NCBI GenBank assembly: GCA_050187175.1
Contig: JBFWXS010000005.1
Coordinates: 1 to 64,000 of the forward strand
Direction: 5' to 3'
DNA length: 64,000 nucleotides
DNA from: Zeimonas sp050187175
Lineage (GTDB): Bacteria; Pseudomonadota; Gammaproteobacteria; Burkholderiales; Burkholderiaceae_E
Both the position numbers and the translations under genes were made by a program. Below the pieces are notes generated by a model. That model was given only the letters and a program-made list of their open reading frames with translations, was not told the origin of the DNA and ran no database searches. Shown here in pieces: positions 1 to 8,833 of this stretch (its first letter is position 1; the number at the start of each line of letters is the position of its first letter).

Positions 1-494
1 GCGGCGATGATCTGCGCGCGTTGCAGCCCGAGCCGCTCGTTGAATTCCTGAGGGCCGACCGAATCGGTGTGGCCGATGATCATGACGTCGACGCCGCTGC
101 GCTCGCCGGCGCGCCGCACCAGTTCCGCCAGTTGCTGTTCGGACTCGGGGGTGAGCCGCGTCGTACCGGTCTCGAAGTACAGGATGAAACGCAGCGGCAG
201 CGGCGGCTGCGCGGCGCGCGCCGCGGCGAAGTCGGCGCGGATCTGCTCGTCGCTGAGCGCCGGCGGCGTCCCGGAGCCGTCCAGCAGCGTGCGCTGCTCG
301 GCGCGATCGAGCACCACCGTTCCCTTCGGGCCGCTGACCGAGATCGAGCCGACGCTGCCGTCGGGCGATGCAACCAGCATCACGTACGACTGCTGCGGGG
401 CCGCCGGCGCCGGCGGGACACCCGCGCAGCCGCTGATCAGCGACAGGCCGGCGGCGGCCGCGAGCGCGAGCGCCGCGACATGCGAACCCGCCAT
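1..494 (-). CDS. OmpA-family peptidoglycan-binding lipoprotein (partial)
   Basis: The gene runs off the left edge, so only its first 164 codons are present. The N-terminus is a lipoprotein signal ending in the lipobox LISGC (Cys23), so the product should be anchored in a membrane. After a Pro/Ala-rich stretch, residues 104 onward resemble an OmpA C-terminal domain: YFETGTTRLTPESEQQL, then the GHTDSVG signature and NERLGLQRAQ. Such domains bind meso-diaminopimelate in peptidoglycan non-covalently. The ATG lies 3 bp after the stop of the FecR-domain gene, so the two are probably co-transcribed. FecR-domain plus OmpA-like proteins often accompany CHASE2 adenylate/guanylate cyclases; whether one follows here is outside the window. 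The domain call is firm; the exact role is not known. Confidence 0.85.
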   Translation of the reverse strand, partial: MAGSHVAALALAAAAGLSLISGCAGVPPAPAAPQQSYVMLVASPDGSVGSISVSGPKGTVVLDRAEQRTLLDGSGTPPALSDEQIRADFAAARAAQPPLPLRFILYFETGTTRLTPESEQQLAELVRRAGERSGVDVMIIGHTDSVGPQEFNERLGLQRAQIIA

Positions 495-497
495 CGA

Positions 498-974
498 TCA
501 GTCCCCGGCCTTGGCGAGGAAATGCGTGCCGCGCACACCAATGGTTCCGGTCGGCGTCCGGATGATCTGAGCCTCGGGCCGCAGCTTGGCGATCAGCCCC
601 GAGATGAAGTTCAGCGTGCCGCGCGTCAGCCGCAGCGTCAGGCCCAGCCGGTCGCGCCCCGGGTCGAAGACGAAGGCGTCGAGCGCGATCTCGGTGCGCG
701 GACCGAGCGACATGACAGTATTGTCCTTCAGCGTCAGGCCCAGCGCGCCATCGTCGCCGGTGCGCACGGTGGCGCCGGCCTGTACCGGCATGCCGACGAC
801 CGCACGGATTTCGCCGCTGCCGCTGCTGACCCAGGCCTGGCCCGTCACCGTCTTGACTACCCCGGCCGGCGCTGTTTCGGCCGCGCCGGCAGGGCTCGCC
901 GCGGCACCCGCGCAGAGCGCTGCAACGAACGCGATCCTCGGCCAAACCGGGAGCCGGCGCTTGTTGGAACTCAT
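498..974 (-). CDS. FecR-domain exported protein
   Basis: This 158-residue protein has a cleavable signal peptide (about residues 1-32) and one FecR domain (about 40-155, with GDDGALGLTLKDNTVMSLG and PTGTIGVRGTHF). It lacks the N-terminal cytoplasmic part and membrane anchor of the classical anti-sigma factor FecR, so it is probably a periplasmic or surface protein and not an ECF sigma regulator. The ATG has a strong Shine-Dalgarno (AGGAGG about 9 nt upstream). The gene lies 48 bp after ispF on the same strand and directly before the OmpA-like lipoprotein gene, with which it likely forms a unit. The substrate or ligand is unknown. Confidence 0.85.
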   Translation of the reverse strand: MSSNKRRLPVWPRIAFVAALCAGAAASPAGAAETAPAGVVKTVTGQAWVSSGSGEIRAVVGMPVQAGATVRTGDDGALGLTLKDNTVMSLGPRTEIALDAFVFDPGRDRLGLTLRLTRGTLNFISGLIAKLRPEAQIIRTPTGTIGVRGTHFLAKAGD

Positions 975-1022
975 GGCCTAATTCCTCCTGTCTGTCTTCA
1001 GCTACAGGCGGGAGTGTAAACG

Positions 1023-1541
1023 CTAGGGCCCACGGACGCCGTCTGTGCCGCCCGGGCCTGCCGATTCGAGCAGGACCACCGCCTCCGCGGCCACTCCTTC
1101 GGAGCGGCCCAGATAGCCGAGCCGCTCATTGGTTTTCGCCTTGATGTTGACCTGAGTTACATCAATCTGCAGCGCCGCAGCGATGCGCTCGGCCATCGCC
1201 GGCAGATGGCTTGCCAGCCTAGGCGCCTGCGCGATCACCGTCGCATCGACGTTGCCGGGCACCCAGCCGGCGGCGCGCACCCGGGCGGCGGCCTCGCGCA
1301 GCAGATCCTGGCTGTCGGCGCCGCGCCAGCGCTCGTCGGTGTCCGGAAAGTTCCGGCCAATGTCGCCCAGCGCGGCGGCGCCGAACAGTGCGTCGGTGAT
1401 CGCGTGCAGCAGCACGTCGGCGTCGGAATGGCCGAGCAGGCCGTGCGTGTGCGGAATCTCGACACCGCCGATGATCAGCGCGCGCCCGGGCACCAGCGCA
1501 TGCACGTCGTAGCCCTGTCCGATTCGGAATCTGCTCGTCAT
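1023..1541 (-). CDS. ispF: 2-C-methyl-D-erythritol 2,4-cyclodiphosphate synthase
   Basis: IspF converts 4-diphosphocytidyl-2-C-methylerythritol 2-phosphate to the cyclic diphosphate, releasing CMP, in the cytoplasmic MEP pathway for isoprenoids. The 172-residue length is normal for the family. The metal ligands are visible as Asp12 and His14 (GYDVHAL) and His46 (LLHAITDAL). The substrate loop GHSDADVLLHA, the FPDTD motif (about 65-69) and the C-terminal KAKTNERLGYLGR are conserved. The start codon overlaps the ispD stop by 4 bp (ATGA), so the two are translationally coupled. The larger open frame extending upstream is only read-through antisense to nothing real, since the IspF fold begins at MTSRFRIG. 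There is nothing atypical here. Confidence 0.97.
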   Translation of the reverse strand: MTSRFRIGQGYDVHALVPGRALIIGGVEIPHTHGLLGHSDADVLLHAITDALFGAAALGDIGRNFPDTDERWRGADSQDLLREAAARVRAAGWVPGNVDATVIAQAPRLASHLPAMAERIAAALQIDVTQVNIKAKTNERLGYLGRSEGVAAEAVVLLESAGPGGTDGVRGP

Positions 1542-2254
1542 CGCCGCTCCAGCAGCAGCCGCATCCATCGCAGGTCGTCGGCCGTGGTCACCTTGAAGTT
1601 GCCGCGCCCGCCCTCGATCAGCAGCGGCGCGTGGCCGGCCTGCTCGACCGCGGACGCTTCGTCGGTCGCGTCGAAGCGCAGCAGCGCATCGTCCAGCAGC
1701 CCGAAACGGAACATCTGCGGCGTCTGCGCCAGCCACAGCTGATCGCGCGGCACCGTGCCGGCCACGCGCGGCGTCGCGGCACCGGCGACGCAGCGCTTGA
1801 CCGTGTCGCCGACAGGCAGTGCCAGCAGGCCGCCGACCGCGGAATGGGCGACGCCGGCGCGCAGCCGCTGCAGCAGCGTGCCGTCCAGCCCGGGCCGCGC
1901 GGCGTCGTGCACCAGGACCCAGTCGGAGGGATCGACCTCGCCGGCCTGCGCCAGCGCGGCAAGCCCCGCGCGGACGGTGTCGCGGCGCGTCGCGCCACCC
2001 TGCGCCGACAGCACCACGCGCGGCAGGCCGGCCAGCAGCGGCGCGGCGCGGTCGTCGCCGGGCGCCACCACCACCACGATCCGCTCGATCCAGTCGGCCG
2101 CGAGCAGCGCCTGCACCGACCACTGCAGCATGCTGCGGCCGGCCAGCGACAGATATTGCTTGGGCGTTGCGACGCCGACGCGCGCGCCGACTCCGCCGGC
2201 CGGCACGATGGCGAAACAGCGCGGCGACCGGGCCGGAGAAAGGTTCGCGGACAT
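1538..2254 (-). CDS. ispD: 2-C-methyl-D-erythritol 4-phosphate cytidylyltransferase
   Basis: IspD transfers CMP from CTP to methylerythritol 4-phosphate, the third step of the MEP pathway. The 238-residue protein carries the nucleotidyltransferase loop near its N-terminus (VPAGGVGARVGV, then TPKQYL), the VLVHDAARP motif, and the TPQMF and ATDEASAVE segments that form the active site and dimer arm. The usual A-A-G-x-G of the loop reads P-A-G-G-V-G here, a tolerated variant. It is the first gene of ispD-ispF, read divergently from mfd with only about 60 bp between it and the nearest plausible mfd start. Confidence 0.96.
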   Translation of the reverse strand: MSANLSPARSPRCFAIVPAGGVGARVGVATPKQYLSLAGRSMLQWSVQALLAADWIERIVVVVAPGDDRAAPLLAGLPRVVLSAQGGATRRDTVRAGLAALAQAGEVDPSDWVLVHDAARPGLDGTLLQRLRAGVAHSAVGGLLALPVGDTVKRCVAGAATPRVAGTVPRDQLWLAQTPQMFRFGLLDDALLRFDATDEASAVEQAGHAPLLIEGGRGNFKVTTADDLRWMRLLLERR

Positions 2255-2317
2255 CGTCGATCAGTGAGAAAAGTTAGAATTTTAAGCTTGGCCTTCGCGA
2301 CGCGCTCGCTCCATCCC

Positions 2318-5300
2318 TTGAACAAACCCGCCCCCTCGTCCGTCCCGCCCGCCCGCAGCACCGGCGCGTCGCGCCGCGCAGCCGGCTCCGCCGTCGGCAG
2401 CGGCCGCCCGGCTGCCGGCGGCGCCGGCCCCGATGCCGGCTCCGGCCGTCTCCCCGACGCCGGCTCCGGCTCCGGCTCCGGCCCCGCCCTCGGCCCGGGT
2501 TCCGACTCCGGCTCCCGGTCTGGCCCAGGTCCCCGCGCGGCCGGCGGCTCGCCGGGCGGCACGGCCACGCCTGCCGATCCCGCCGCGATCGCGGCCGCGG
2601 CCGTGCACCCCGGCCTGCTGTCCGCCACCGCCGGCATCCCCGCACCCAAGCCGGGCCATGTGGTGACGCTGCCGCGCTGCCATGGCTCCGGCGACGCGCT
2701 GCTGCTGGCCCGGCTCGCGCTGCGCGAACGCGGCGCCGACCGCACGCTGGCCATCGTGACGGCCGGCGCAACCGACGCGCAGCGGCTCGGCGAAGAACTG
2801 CGCTGGTTCGGCACCGGCCTGCGCGTGCTGGTGCTGCCCGACTGGGAGACGCTGCCGTACGATGCGTTCTCGCCGCATCAGGACCTGATCTCCGAACGGC
2901 TGTCGACGCTGTACGCGCTGCAGCAGCGCGACTGCGACGTGCTGCTCGTGCCCGCCACCACGGCGCTGCACCGGCTGGCGCCGCCGTCGTTTCTCGCGTC
3001 GCACACCTTCTTCTTCCACAAGGGCCAGCGGCTCGACGAGGCGCGGCTGCGATCGCAGCTCACGCTGGCCGGCTACGAGCACGTGTCGCAGGTGGTTCAT
3101 CCGGGCGAGTACTGCGTGCGCGGCGGCCTGATCGATCTGTATCCGATGGGCGCGACGCTGCCGTACCGGCTCGACCTGTTCGGCGACGAGATCGAATCGA
3201 TCCGCACCTTCGATCCGGACTCGCAGCGCAGCCTGTATCCGATCGAACGCATCCGGCTGCTGCCCGGCCGCGAGTTCCCGATGGACGAGCCCTCGCGCGC
3301 CGCCTTCCGCGGCCGCTGGCGTGAACGCTTCGAAGGCGATCCGTCGAAGACCACGATCTACCGCGACCTCGGCAACGGCATCGCGCCCGCCGGCATCGAG
3401 TACTGGCTGCCGCTGTTCCATGACAGCACGGCGACGCTGTTCGACTATCTGCCTGAGGGGTCGATCGTCGTTTCGCACGGCGACATCGAGGACGTCGCGC
3501 GCCGCTTCGGCCAGGAGGCCGAGCAGCGCCACAAATTCCTGTCGCACGACCCGGAGCGGCCGCTGCTGCGCCCCGACGAGCTGTTCATCGCCGCCGAGCG
3601 CTTCTTCACCGAGGCGAAGCGCTTCGGACGCTGGGCGCTGCGGAACGGCGGTGATGATGACAGCGATGGCGACGGCGATGCCCGTGGCGATGTCCGTGGC
3701 GATGGCAACGGCAATGGCGACGGCGGTGGCGGTGACAGCGCCGAGGCCGCCCCGGCCCCGACGGCCCCTCGCCCCCGCTTCACGACGGCCCTGCCCGACG
3801 TCGCCGTCAACCGCCGCGCCGAACAGCCGATCGAACGCCTCGAGCGCTTCCTCGTCGAATCGGGCACGCGCAAGCTGATCGTGGCCGAATCGGCGGGCCG
3901 CCGCGAGACGCTGGCGCAGCTGTTCGCCGATCATGGCATGTCGCTGCCGCCGGCCGACGGCTGGCCGCAGTTCCTGGCGGGCGAAGAGGAAGCGGCCATT
4001 GCAGTGGGCCCGGTGCATGACGGCTTCATCGTCGCGATGCCGGGCATCTCAGTCATCACCGAGGCCGAGCTGTTCGTCGGCACCGTGCGCCGCACGCGCC
4101 GCGGACTGCGCGAGACGCAGACCGACGTCGACGCGATCATCCGCGACCTGTCGGAACTGAAGATCGGCGACCCGGTGGTGCACGCGCAGCACGGCATCGG
4201 CCGGTACGAAGGCCTGATCACGATGGACCTCGGCGACGGACCGACCGAGTTCCTGCATCTGATCTACGCCAATCAAGCCACGCTGTACGTGCCGGTCTCG
4301 CAGCTGCACGTCATAGGACGCTACAGCGGCGCCAGCCCCGAGGACGCGCCGCTGCATCAGCTCGGCTCGGGCCAGTGGGAGAAGGCGCGCCGCAAGGCGG
4401 CGCAGCAGGCGCGCGACGCCGCGGCCGAACTGCTGAACCTGTACGCGCGCCGCGCCGCACGCACCGGCCATGCATTCCGTTTCGACGCGCACGACTACGA
4501 GGCCTTCGCCGACGGTTTCGGTTTCGAGGAGACGCCCGATCAGCTCGCCGCCATCCACGCGGTCGTGCAGGACATGGTCTCGGGCAAGCCGATGGACCGG
4601 CTCGTCTGCGGCGACGTGGGCTTCGGCAAGACCGAGGTGGCGCTGCGCGCCGCCTTCGTCGCGATCGCCGACGGCAAGCAGGTGGCGATTCTCGCCCCGA
4701 CGACGCTGCTGGCCGAACAGCATTTCCAGACCTTCAGCGACCGCTTCGCCAACTGGCCGGTGCGGCTGGCGGAGCTGTCGCGCTTCAAGTCGGCCAAGGA
4801 GACCAAGACCGCCGTAGAGCAGATCAACAAGGGACAGATCGACGTCGTCATCGGCACGCACAAGCTGCTGTCGGCCGACGTGAAGTTCCCGCGTCTCGGG
4901 CTGGTCATCATCGACGAGGAGCACCGCTTCGGCGTGCGGCAGAAAGAGGCGCTGAAGGCGCTGCGCGCCGAGGTCGACGTGCTGACGCTCACCGCGACGC
5001 CGATCCCGCGCACGCTGGCCATGAGCCTGGACGGCATCCGCGACTTCTCGGTCATCGCCACCGCGCCGCAGAAGCGGCTCGCGATCAAGACCTTCGTGCG
5101 CCGCGAATCCGAGGGCACGATCCGCGAGGCGCTGCTGCGCGAGCTCAAGCGCGGCGGCCAGGCCTACTTCCTGCATAACGAAGTCGAGACCATCGAGAAC
5201 CGCCGCCAGCATCTGGCCGAGCTGGTGCCGGAAGCGCGTATCGCGATCGCGCACGGCCAGATGCCCGAGCGCGAGCTCGAACGCGTCATGCGCGACTTCC

Positions 5301-6160
5301 ACCAGCAGCGCTTCAATGTGCTGCTGTGCACGACGATCATCGAGACCGGCATCGACGTACCCACCGCGAACACCATCGTGATGCACCGCGCGGACCGCTT
5401 CGGGCTGGCGCAGCTGCATCAGCTGCGCGGCCGCGTCGGCCGCTCGCATCACCAGGCGTACGCCTATCTGCTGATCCCCGACGAGAGCGCGATCACGAAG
5501 GACGCCACCAAGCGCCTGGAAGCGATCCAGATGATGGAGGAACTGGGTTCCGGCTTCTATCTGGCGATGCACGACCTGGAGATCCGCGGCGCCGGCGAAG
5601 TGCTCGGCGAGAACCAGTCCGGCGACATGCAGGAAGTCGGCTTCGCGCTGTACACCGAGATGCTGAACGAGGCCGTGAAGGCGCTCAAGGAAGGCCGCGA
5701 ACCCGACCTGTCCGCGCCGCTGGCGGCCACCACCGAGATCAAGCTGCACGTTCCGGCGCTACTGCCCGACGACTATTGCGGCGACGTGCACGAGCGGCTG
5801 ACGCTGTACAAGCGGATGGCGAACTGCACCACCGAGGACGCCATCGATCTGCTGCGCGAGGAACTGGTCGACCGATTCGGCCAGCTGCCCGAGCCGGCCC
5901 GTGCGCTGGTCGAGACGCACCGGCTGCGCATCGTGTCGCAGCGGCTGGGCATCGCCAAGATCGACGCGGCCGCCGAAACCATCGTGGTCCAGTTCACGCC
6001 GAATCCGCCGATCGACTCCCTCCGCATCATCAAGTTCATCCAGAGCCGCCGCGACGTCAAGCTGTCCGGGCAGGACCGGCTGCGATTCACGATCTCGACA
6101 CCGGATCTGAACAGCCGCCTGCAGCGGATCCGCGAGATCATCAAGGGGCTGAGCGCCTGA
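2318..6160 (+). CDS. mfd: Transcription-repair coupling factor Mfd
   Basis: Mfd is a cytoplasmic ATP-dependent translocase that removes RNA polymerase stalled at DNA lesions and recruits UvrA. In order one sees a UvrB-like N-terminal module (LPYDAFSPHQDLISERLSTL), an RNA-polymerase-interaction domain starting near KIGDPVVHAQHGIG, a RecG-like motor with Walker A (GDVGFGKTE) and DEEH box (IIDEEHRFG), the HQLRGRVGRS motif, and a C-terminal regulatory domain. Two regions are odd. The N-terminus up to about 2600 is Gly/Ser/Pro-rich low complexity. An acidic Asp-Gly insertion (3648-3760) sits between the UvrB-like module and the next domain. The start is uncertain: no ATG exists in frame. TTG 2318 is chosen because third positions are G/C-rich from there and a TAGAAT box lies at 2275-2280; GTG 2264 or GTG 2603 (about 1185 residues, nearer the family length) are alternatives. 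Confidence 0.93.
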   Translation: MNKPAPSSVPPARSTGASRRAAGSAVGSGRPAAGGAGPDAGSGRLPDAGSGSGSGPALGPGSDSGSRSGPGPRAAGGSPGGTATPADPAAIAAAAVHPGLLSATAGIPAPKPGHVVTLPRCHGSGDALLLARLALRERGADRTLAIVTAGATDAQRLGEELRWFGTGLRVLVLPDWETLPYDAFSPHQDLISERLSTLYALQQRDCDVLLVPATTALHRLAPPSFLASHTFFFHKGQRLDEARLRSQLTLAGYEHVSQVVHPGEYCVRGGLIDLYPMGATLPYRLDLFGDEIESIRTFDPDSQRSLYPIERIRLLPGREFPMDEPSRAAFRGRWRERFEGDPSKTTIYRDLGNGIAPAGIEYWLPLFHDSTATLFDYLPEGSIVVSHGDIEDVARRFGQEAEQRHKFLSHDPERPLLRPDELFIAAERFFTEAKRFGRWALRNGGDDDSDGDGDARGDVRGDGNGNGDGGGGDSAEAAPAPTAPRPRFTTALPDVAVNRRAEQPIERLERFLVESGTRKLIVAESAGRRETLAQLFADHGMSLPPADGWPQFLAGEEEAAIAVGPVHDGFIVAMPGISVITEAELFVGTVRRTRRGLRETQTDVDAIIRDLSELKIGDPVVHAQHGIGRYEGLITMDLGDGPTEFLHLIYANQATLYVPVSQLHVIGRYSGASPEDAPLHQLGSGQWEKARRKAAQQARDAAAELLNLYARRAARTGHAFRFDAHDYEAFADGFGFEETPDQLAAIHAVVQDMVSGKPMDRLVCGDVGFGKTEVALRAAFVAIADGKQVAILAPTTLLAEQHFQTFSDRFANWPVRLAELSRFKSAKETKTAVEQINKGQIDVVIGTHKLLSADVKFPRLGLVIIDEEHRFGVRQKEALKALRAEVDVLTLTATPIPRTLAMSLDGIRDFSVIATAPQKRLAIKTFVRRESEGTIREALLRELKRGGQAYFLHNEVETIENRRQHLAELVPEARIAIAHGQMPERELERVMRDFHQQRFNVLLCTTIIETGIDVPTANTIVMHRADRFGLAQLHQLRGRVGRSHHQAYAYLLIPDESAITKDATKRLEAIQMMEELGSGFYLAMHDLEIRGAGEVLGENQSGDMQEVGFALYTEMLNEAVKALKEGREPDLSAPLAATTEIKLHVPALLPDDYCGDVHERLTLYKRMANCTTEDAIDLLREELVDRFGQLPEPARALVETHRLRIVSQRLGIAKIDAAAETIVVQFTPNPPIDSLRIIKFIQSRRDVKLSGQDRLRFTISTPDLNSRLQRIREIIKGLSA

Positions 6161-6201
6161 ACGGCGCTCGTCGGCGCTCATTCCCCGAACATCCTCCCGC
6201 C

Positions 6202-7056
6202 ATGAAACGACTCGTCATCCAGCATCCGCATCTCACCGACGACGCCGTCTCGGCGTTCGCTCAGCAGCTGGGACGCCCCGCCGCGCGCCGGACAGCGGCA
6301 CTGGCCGAATGGTGCGATGTGCAGCACGAACGCGCCACAATCGCGGCGCTGGCCGACGCGCAAGGCGTCGACGCCGCGCTGGTGCCGGACGAAGCACGGC
6401 TGTCCGACTACCGGCTGATCGCCTTCGACATGGATTCGACGCTGATCACGATCGAATGCATCGACGAGATCGCCGACTACGCCGGCCGCAAGGCCGAGGT
6501 GGCCGCGATCACCGAAGCCGCGATGCGCGGCGAGATCACCGATTTCAACGAGAGCCTGAAGCGCCGCGTGGCCCTGCTCGCCGGCCTGCCCGAGAGCGTG
6601 CTGCAGAGCGTCTACGACGAGCGGCTGCGGCTTTCGCCCGGCGCCGAGACGCTGCTGCGCACCGCGCACGCGGCCGGATTGAAGATCCTGCTGGTCTCCG
6701 GCGGCTTCGAGTTCTTCACCAGCCGCCTCGGCCGCCGGCTGAACCTGGACTTCACGCGCTCGAACACGCTGGAGCTCGACAAGGGCCGGCTGACCGGCCG
6801 CGTGCTCGGCGAGATCGTCAATGCCGACGTCAAGCGCCGCACGGTCGAGGAAACCTGCGCGCAGCTGGGCTGCGCGCCGCAGCAGGCGATCGTGGTCGGC
6901 GACGGCGCGAACGACCTGAAGATGATGGCCATTGCGGGACTGTCGGTCGCGTACCGGGCCAAGCCTGTCGTGCGCGCGCAGACCACGCAGGCCATCAACC
7001 ACTGCGGGCTGGACGCGATCCTGAACTGGTTCTCCGACAGGCCGGCGTCCGCCTGA
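6202..7056 (+). CDS. serB: Phosphoserine phosphatase
   Basis: SerB hydrolyses phosphoserine to serine, the last step of serine biosynthesis. It is a HAD-superfamily enzyme of 284 residues: motif I is FDMDSTLI with nucleophile Asp76 and acid/base Asp78, motif II is LLVSGGFEFF, and motif III/IV is VVGDGANDLKMM. The N-terminal 70 residues resemble the short regulatory domain of proteobacterial SerB. The ATG at 6202 was chosen because the family alignment begins at MKRLVIQHP; the frame is open further upstream only because it runs antisense-free through the mfd end. It follows mfd by about 40 bp and may share its transcript. Confidence 0.96.
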   Translation: MKRLVIQHPHLTDDAVSAFAQQLGRPAARRTAALAEWCDVQHERATIAALADAQGVDAALVPDEARLSDYRLIAFDMDSTLITIECIDEIADYAGRKAEVAAITEAAMRGEITDFNESLKRRVALLAGLPESVLQSVYDERLRLSPGAETLLRTAHAAGLKILLVSGGFEFFTSRLGRRLNLDFTRSNTLELDKGRLTGRVLGEIVNADVKRRTVEETCAQLGCAPQQAIVVGDGANDLKMMAIAGLSVAYRAKPVVRAQTTQAINHCGLDAILNWFSDRPASA

Positions 7057-7070
7057 GGCCCGGGCCAGCC

Positions 7071-8252
7071 ATGGGCGCGGTCACGATCGCTCTGGCGGGC
7101 GCCGTTTCGCTGTTGCTGGCGATGGGAGTCGGCCGCTTCGCCTATACGCCGATGCTGCCGCCGATGCTGGAGACCTCCGGCCTGACGCTGTCCGCGGCCG
7201 GCATCGTCGCATCGGCCAATTTCGCGGGCTATCTGCTCGGTGCGCTGCTTGCTTCACGCTCGAGCTTTGTCAGGCATCGCGTCGGCTGGCTGCGCGCCGG
7301 GCTGCTGGCCAGCGCGGCGAGCACTACGGCGATGGCGGTCGAGGCCGGCGCTGTCGGCTGGAGCGCGATCCGCTTCGTCGCCGGCCTGGCCAGCGCGTTC
7401 GTGCTCATCTACGCCTCGGCCATGGTCTTCGAAGCGATGGCTCGCGCGCGGCGCCCGACGCTGGCCGCAGTGCCTTATTCGGGGGCGGGCATCGGCATCG
7501 TGCTGTCGGCGCTGATCGTTTATGCCGGCCGGCAGGCCGACGTGGGCGCGGCGGCGCTGTGGCTTGCCTTCGGAGCCTTGAGCGCCGCGGCGATGATCGT
7601 GCCGTGGCGCTGCCTGACGACGCCGACGACTCAGACCCTCTCGGCTGCGGCATCAGCGCCGGGCCGCCGCGCCGGCGACCGGCGCCGGCTGAACTACCTC
7701 GTCTGGTCGTATGGCTGCCTCGGTTTCGGCTACGTGATCACCGCCACCTTCATCGTCGTCATCGTGCGGCAGATGCCGCAGGCCGCGGTGCTGGAGCTAT
7801 GGGCCTGGCTGGCTGTCGGCCTGGCCAGCGTTCCGTCGAACTGGCTGTGGGTGCGCGCGGCCGCCCGGATCGGCCGCTGCCGTGCGATCGCCGCTGCGCT
7901 GCTGCTCGAAGCGGTCGGCGTGGCGCTGGTGGCGCTCGGCCAGACACCGGCCGCCGTGCTGGCGGGCGGCGCGCTGCTCGGCGGCACCTTCATCGCGGTC
8001 AGCACGCTGGCGCTGGTCGAGGCCAGGCTGCTGGCTCCCGACCGGCCCGATCAGGCGATCGCGGTGATGACCGTCGCATTCGGCGCCGGCCAGATCATAG
8101 GCCCCGCAGTCGGCGGCTGGCTGGCGGAGCGCAGCGGATCCTTCGTCGCTGCGTCGTGGCTGGCTGTCGCGGCCTTGGTCGTCGGCGCCGGCCTGGCCAT
8201 CGCAGCCGCCGCGACGGCCCCATTACCGCCGGACCCGGGCCGCATTCAGTGA
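7071..8252 (+). CDS. MFS transporter, YbfB/YjiJ-like
   Basis: This 393-residue integral membrane protein has about twelve hydrophobic segments in two halves separated by a short basic loop (APGRRAGDRRR, near residue 200). The N-terminal motif LLLAMGVGRFAYTPMLPPM and the glycine-rich first half match the YbfB/YjiJ subgroup of the major facilitator superfamily, whose substrates are mostly unknown. The ATG lies 14 bp after the serB stop, so it is probably the distal gene of mfd-serB-MFS. Its 3' end overlaps that of the convergent vapC by 7 bp, which would make the two transcripts partly antisense. Efflux is the likely direction by family analogy only. Confidence 0.85.
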   Translation: MGAVTIALAGAVSLLLAMGVGRFAYTPMLPPMLETSGLTLSAAGIVASANFAGYLLGALLASRSSFVRHRVGWLRAGLLASAASTTAMAVEAGAVGWSAIRFVAGLASAFVLIYASAMVFEAMARARRPTLAAVPYSGAGIGIVLSALIVYAGRQADVGAAALWLAFGALSAAAMIVPWRCLTTPTTQTLSAAASAPGRRAGDRRRLNYLVWSYGCLGFGYVITATFIVVIVRQMPQAAVLELWAWLAVGLASVPSNWLWVRAAARIGRCRAIAAALLLEAVGVALVALGQTPAAVLAGGALLGGTFIAVSTLALVEARLLAPDRPDQAIAVMTVAFGAGQIIGPAVGGWLAERSGSFVAASWLAVAALVVGAGLAIAAAATAPLPPDPGRIQ

Positions 8253-8623
8253 GCTGCAGCGAGATAGGCGATGCCGAACCGCCCGGCCAGGTCCGCAAGC
8301 CGGGAGTCCAGGGTCCACAGCCGTCCCCCAGGCGTGATCAGCGCTGAACTCAGCAGCACCATGTCCACCAATCCGCAGCCTGAGCCGTACAGCTTCTCCC
8401 GATCGATGAAGGCCCGCACTTCGGTCAGGCTTGCCTGCTGCGCGCTATGAAGCAGCTCCATGTCGTCGAGCGTCCGCGTTCGTTGCGGCGGCGTTCCGCA
8501 GGCGAGCTCCAACACCACCATAGGGTGGGTGAGCACCAGGTCCAGCTTGATCAGCTCGACCAGCGTCGCGTTACGCCGACGAAAGTGGTCCACCCATACT
8601 GGCGTATCGACGAGCACGCTCAC
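8246..8623 (-). CDS. vapC: VapC-type PIN-domain toxin (RNase)
   Basis: This is a 125-residue PIN-domain ribonuclease, the toxin of a type II toxin-antitoxin system. The four acidic residues of the catalytic site can be placed: Asp6 (SVLVDTPVW), Glu39 (VVLELACG), Asp87 (GLVDMVLLSS) and Asp106 (WTLDSRL). The start overlaps the antitoxin stop by 4 bp, the usual arrangement for coupled translation with the antitoxin made first. VapC proteins typically cleave tRNA or the sarcin-ricin loop of 23S rRNA; the target here is unknown. All catalytic residues are present, so nothing suggests the toxin is dead. Confidence 0.92.
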   Translation of the reverse strand: MSVLVDTPVWVDHFRRRNATLVELIKLDLVLTHPMVVLELACGTPPQRTRTLDDMELLHSAQQASLTEVRAFIDREKLYGSGCGLVDMVLLSSALITPGGRLWTLDSRLADLAGRFGIAYLAAAH

Positions 8624-8823
8624 TTCGGCGAAGCCTCGCGTCGACGCGGGATGTCCCGCATCTCGGGCGCATTTCCTCCGAGAGCCGCAAGCCGCTTGCC
8701 GGCCTGGACGCGGACGAAAGTCTTGATCGCTTCCCTGAACAGGTCGGCTCTGTCCATTTCGGGATCGGCGAGCTCAAGCGCCTTGGCGTACAAGGCGTCA
8801 TCGATGGTGACAGTGGTTCGCAT
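8620..8823 (-). CDS. vapB: VapB-type antitoxin
   Basis: This 67-residue protein begins with MRTTVTIDDALYAKALELA, a ribbon-helix-helix DNA-binding segment of the VapB (PF09957-like) family. A basic C-terminal tail (PRRREASPK) would wrap the toxin. It should neutralise the PIN toxin encoded immediately downstream and, with it, repress the shared promoter. The start is the only ATG that preserves the beta-strand of the DNA-binding domain. The A/T-rich stretch just upstream, with inverted repeats, fits an autoregulated promoter. Confidence 0.9.
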   Translation of the reverse strand: MRTTVTIDDALYAKALELADPEMDRADLFREAIKTFVRVQAGKRLAALGGNAPEMRDIPRRREASPK

Positions 8824-8833
8824 CGCATGCCTG

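Noticed and set aside
2433..2666. Pro/Ala-rich frame (PAPAPAP) near the mfd start
   Set aside because: It is the other frame of a GGCTCC-type repeat; third-position G+C is lower than in the mfd frame, and it leads nowhere.
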